Shown in pieces: positions 63,305 to 64,000 of a stretch of DNA of 64,000 bases. This DNA comes from Bacteroides bouchesdurhonensis (lineage in GTDB: Bacteria > Bacteroidota > Bacteroidia > Bacteroidales > Bacteroidaceae). Position 1 is the first letter of the stretch, and every line of letters starts with the position of its first letter. The stretch covers positions 1,261,626 through 1,325,625 of the forward strand of contig NZ_LT707006.1 in assembly GCF_900155865.1 (NCBI RefSeq), read 5' to 3'. The position numbers were made by a program, and so were the translations under genes. Below the pieces are notes generated by a model. That model saw only the letters and a program-made list of their open reading frames with translations. It did not search any database and was not told the origin of the DNA.

Positions 63305-64000
63305 TTATTTTATGCGTACTCTCATCTCCTGAGCATCGAACGTGACAGACTCGTTCCGGAAAAGTCTTTCGATATGTCCGCTAGTTATCATTTCGGGAGT
63401 AAGAAGGGAGTATAATTGCGGATTGTCTATCAACATGATAGAGTCACAAAGAGATAGAGCGATATCCAGATCATGCGTGGAGAAGATGATACATTTTCCT
63501 TTTTTCTCTGCCAATTTCTTGAGGAGCAGACACAGCTCATAGCGGTTAGGCAAATCGAGGAAAGCTGTCGGCTCATCGAGCAGAATGACGGGAGTATCTT
63601 GAGCAAGTGCTCTTGCAATCATGATACGTTGGCACTCTCCGTCTGACATTTTATCCATGGTCTTTTCAGCATAATCAGTCATACCTACCAATCGCATGGC
63701 TTCGTCTACCCGTTCTTTATCTTCCGGTTGCAATTGTCCCAGCCAGTTGGTATAAGGAGCACGACCTAATGACACGACATCTTCACAACGTAAATTGGCA
63801 ATACGCACTTTATCAGTGGTTACAAAGCTAATATTACGCGCAAGTTCTTCCGGCTTGAGTAACGAAATATTTTTATTTTTAAGAAGAATTTCTCCTTTCA
63901 AAGGCTTTTCCAATCCCATTATGGCACGAAGTAGTGTGCTTTTTCCCGTACCATTGCGTCCTAATAAAGCGATAAGTTGGCTTCCTGCAATTTGAGTGGA
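63305..64000 (-). CDS. FecE-type ABC transporter ATP-binding protein (5' end outside window)
   Basis: The visible 231 residues begin at the window edge within the ATPase: Walker A GRNGTGKST, FVTTDKVRIANLRCEDVVSL with the Q-loop area replaced by TTDK, the signature segment MSDGECQRIMIARALA in place of LSGGQ, Walker B VILLDEPTAFLD and the switch His in FSTHDLDIAL. The layout (GRAPYTNWLGQL between Walker A and signature) is typical of ATPases for iron-siderophore, heme or cobalamin import. Permease and binding-protein genes would be upstream, beyond the right edge. The start is missing. Confidence 0.88.
   Translation of the reverse strand, partial: STQIAGSQLIALLGRNGTGKSTLLRAIMGLEKPLKGEILLKNKNISLLKPEELARNISFVTTDKVRIANLRCEDVVSLGRAPYTNWLGQLQPEDKERVDEAMRLVGMTDYAEKTMDKMSDGECQRIMIARALAQDTPVILLDEPTAFLDLPNRYELCLLLKKLAEKKGKCIIFSTHDLDIALSLCDSIMLIDNPQLYSLLTPEMITSGHIERLFRNESVTFDAQEMRVRIK

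Overview
The window looks like chromosomal DNA from a gut Bacteroides species of the B. thetaiotaomicron/ovatus type. The evidence is the promoter style (-7 TAnnTTTG with a -33 TTG/TTTG about 19-20 bases upstream), weak Shine-Dalgarno sites, Bacteroidales-specific families (DUF4248, HU-like proteins, propeller lipoproteins, RprXY-type two-component pair, a second EF-G) and many secreted glycoside hydrolases. No rRNA, tRNA, CRISPR array or intact insertion sequence was seen.

Layout. 1-8.7 kb is a mannoside-use cluster: two secreted GH92 alpha-mannosidases flank a ROK sugar kinase, a mannose-6-phosphate isomerase with an extra N-terminal domain, and a divergent GntR/UTRA regulator. A TGTATGTTCATACA-type operator recurs just downstream of its promoters. 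Together the genes would release mannose, phosphorylate it and turn it into fructose-6-phosphate. 8.7-9.4 kb is a gene-free stretch full of repeats, including a decayed second copy of the GH92 promoter. 9.4-18.6 kb holds a DUF1349 protein, a HAD phosphatase, an Smr-domain protein, a GH78-like rhamnosidase, a two-piece LysO exporter, an ECF sigma remnant, hemW and a Tat-exported oxidoreductase. 18.8-25.6 kb holds an EF-G paralogue whose catalytic His is replaced by Ser, the RprXY-like pair, a MarR regulator and rpsF-rpsR-rplI. 25.9-43.3 kb is mostly housekeeping or envelope genes: PAS histidine kinase, Ser/Thr kinase, acyl-CoA synthetase, the operon mtaB-acyltransferase-GT2-mgsA, the run lysS-gpsA-pgi, and a MATE pump.

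43.3-52 kb is accessory and looks like a decayed natural-product (RiPP-type) locus. It holds DUF4248 and two HU-like genes, an array of four 16-bp units at an exact 22-bp period, a wrecked C39-peptidase ABC exporter, a LanC-like fragment, a glycosyltransferase, a DUF6734-like remnant and a frameshifted lipoprotein. In its middle is an intact tandem pair of propeller lipoproteins whose first 20 codons resemble a Bacteroidales double-glycine natural-product leader. This is the most novel part of the window.

52-64 kb holds an AraC regulator divergent from an RND efflux operon (adaptor, pump, TolC), a clan GH-D alpha-galactosidase-like enzyme, a Crp/Fnr regulator next to a second MATE pump whose promoter carries a 28-bp perfect palindrome, and the start-truncated ATPase of a FecE-type ABC importer at the right edge.

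All functions are read from the sequence by eye and from family knowledge. No database search was run.
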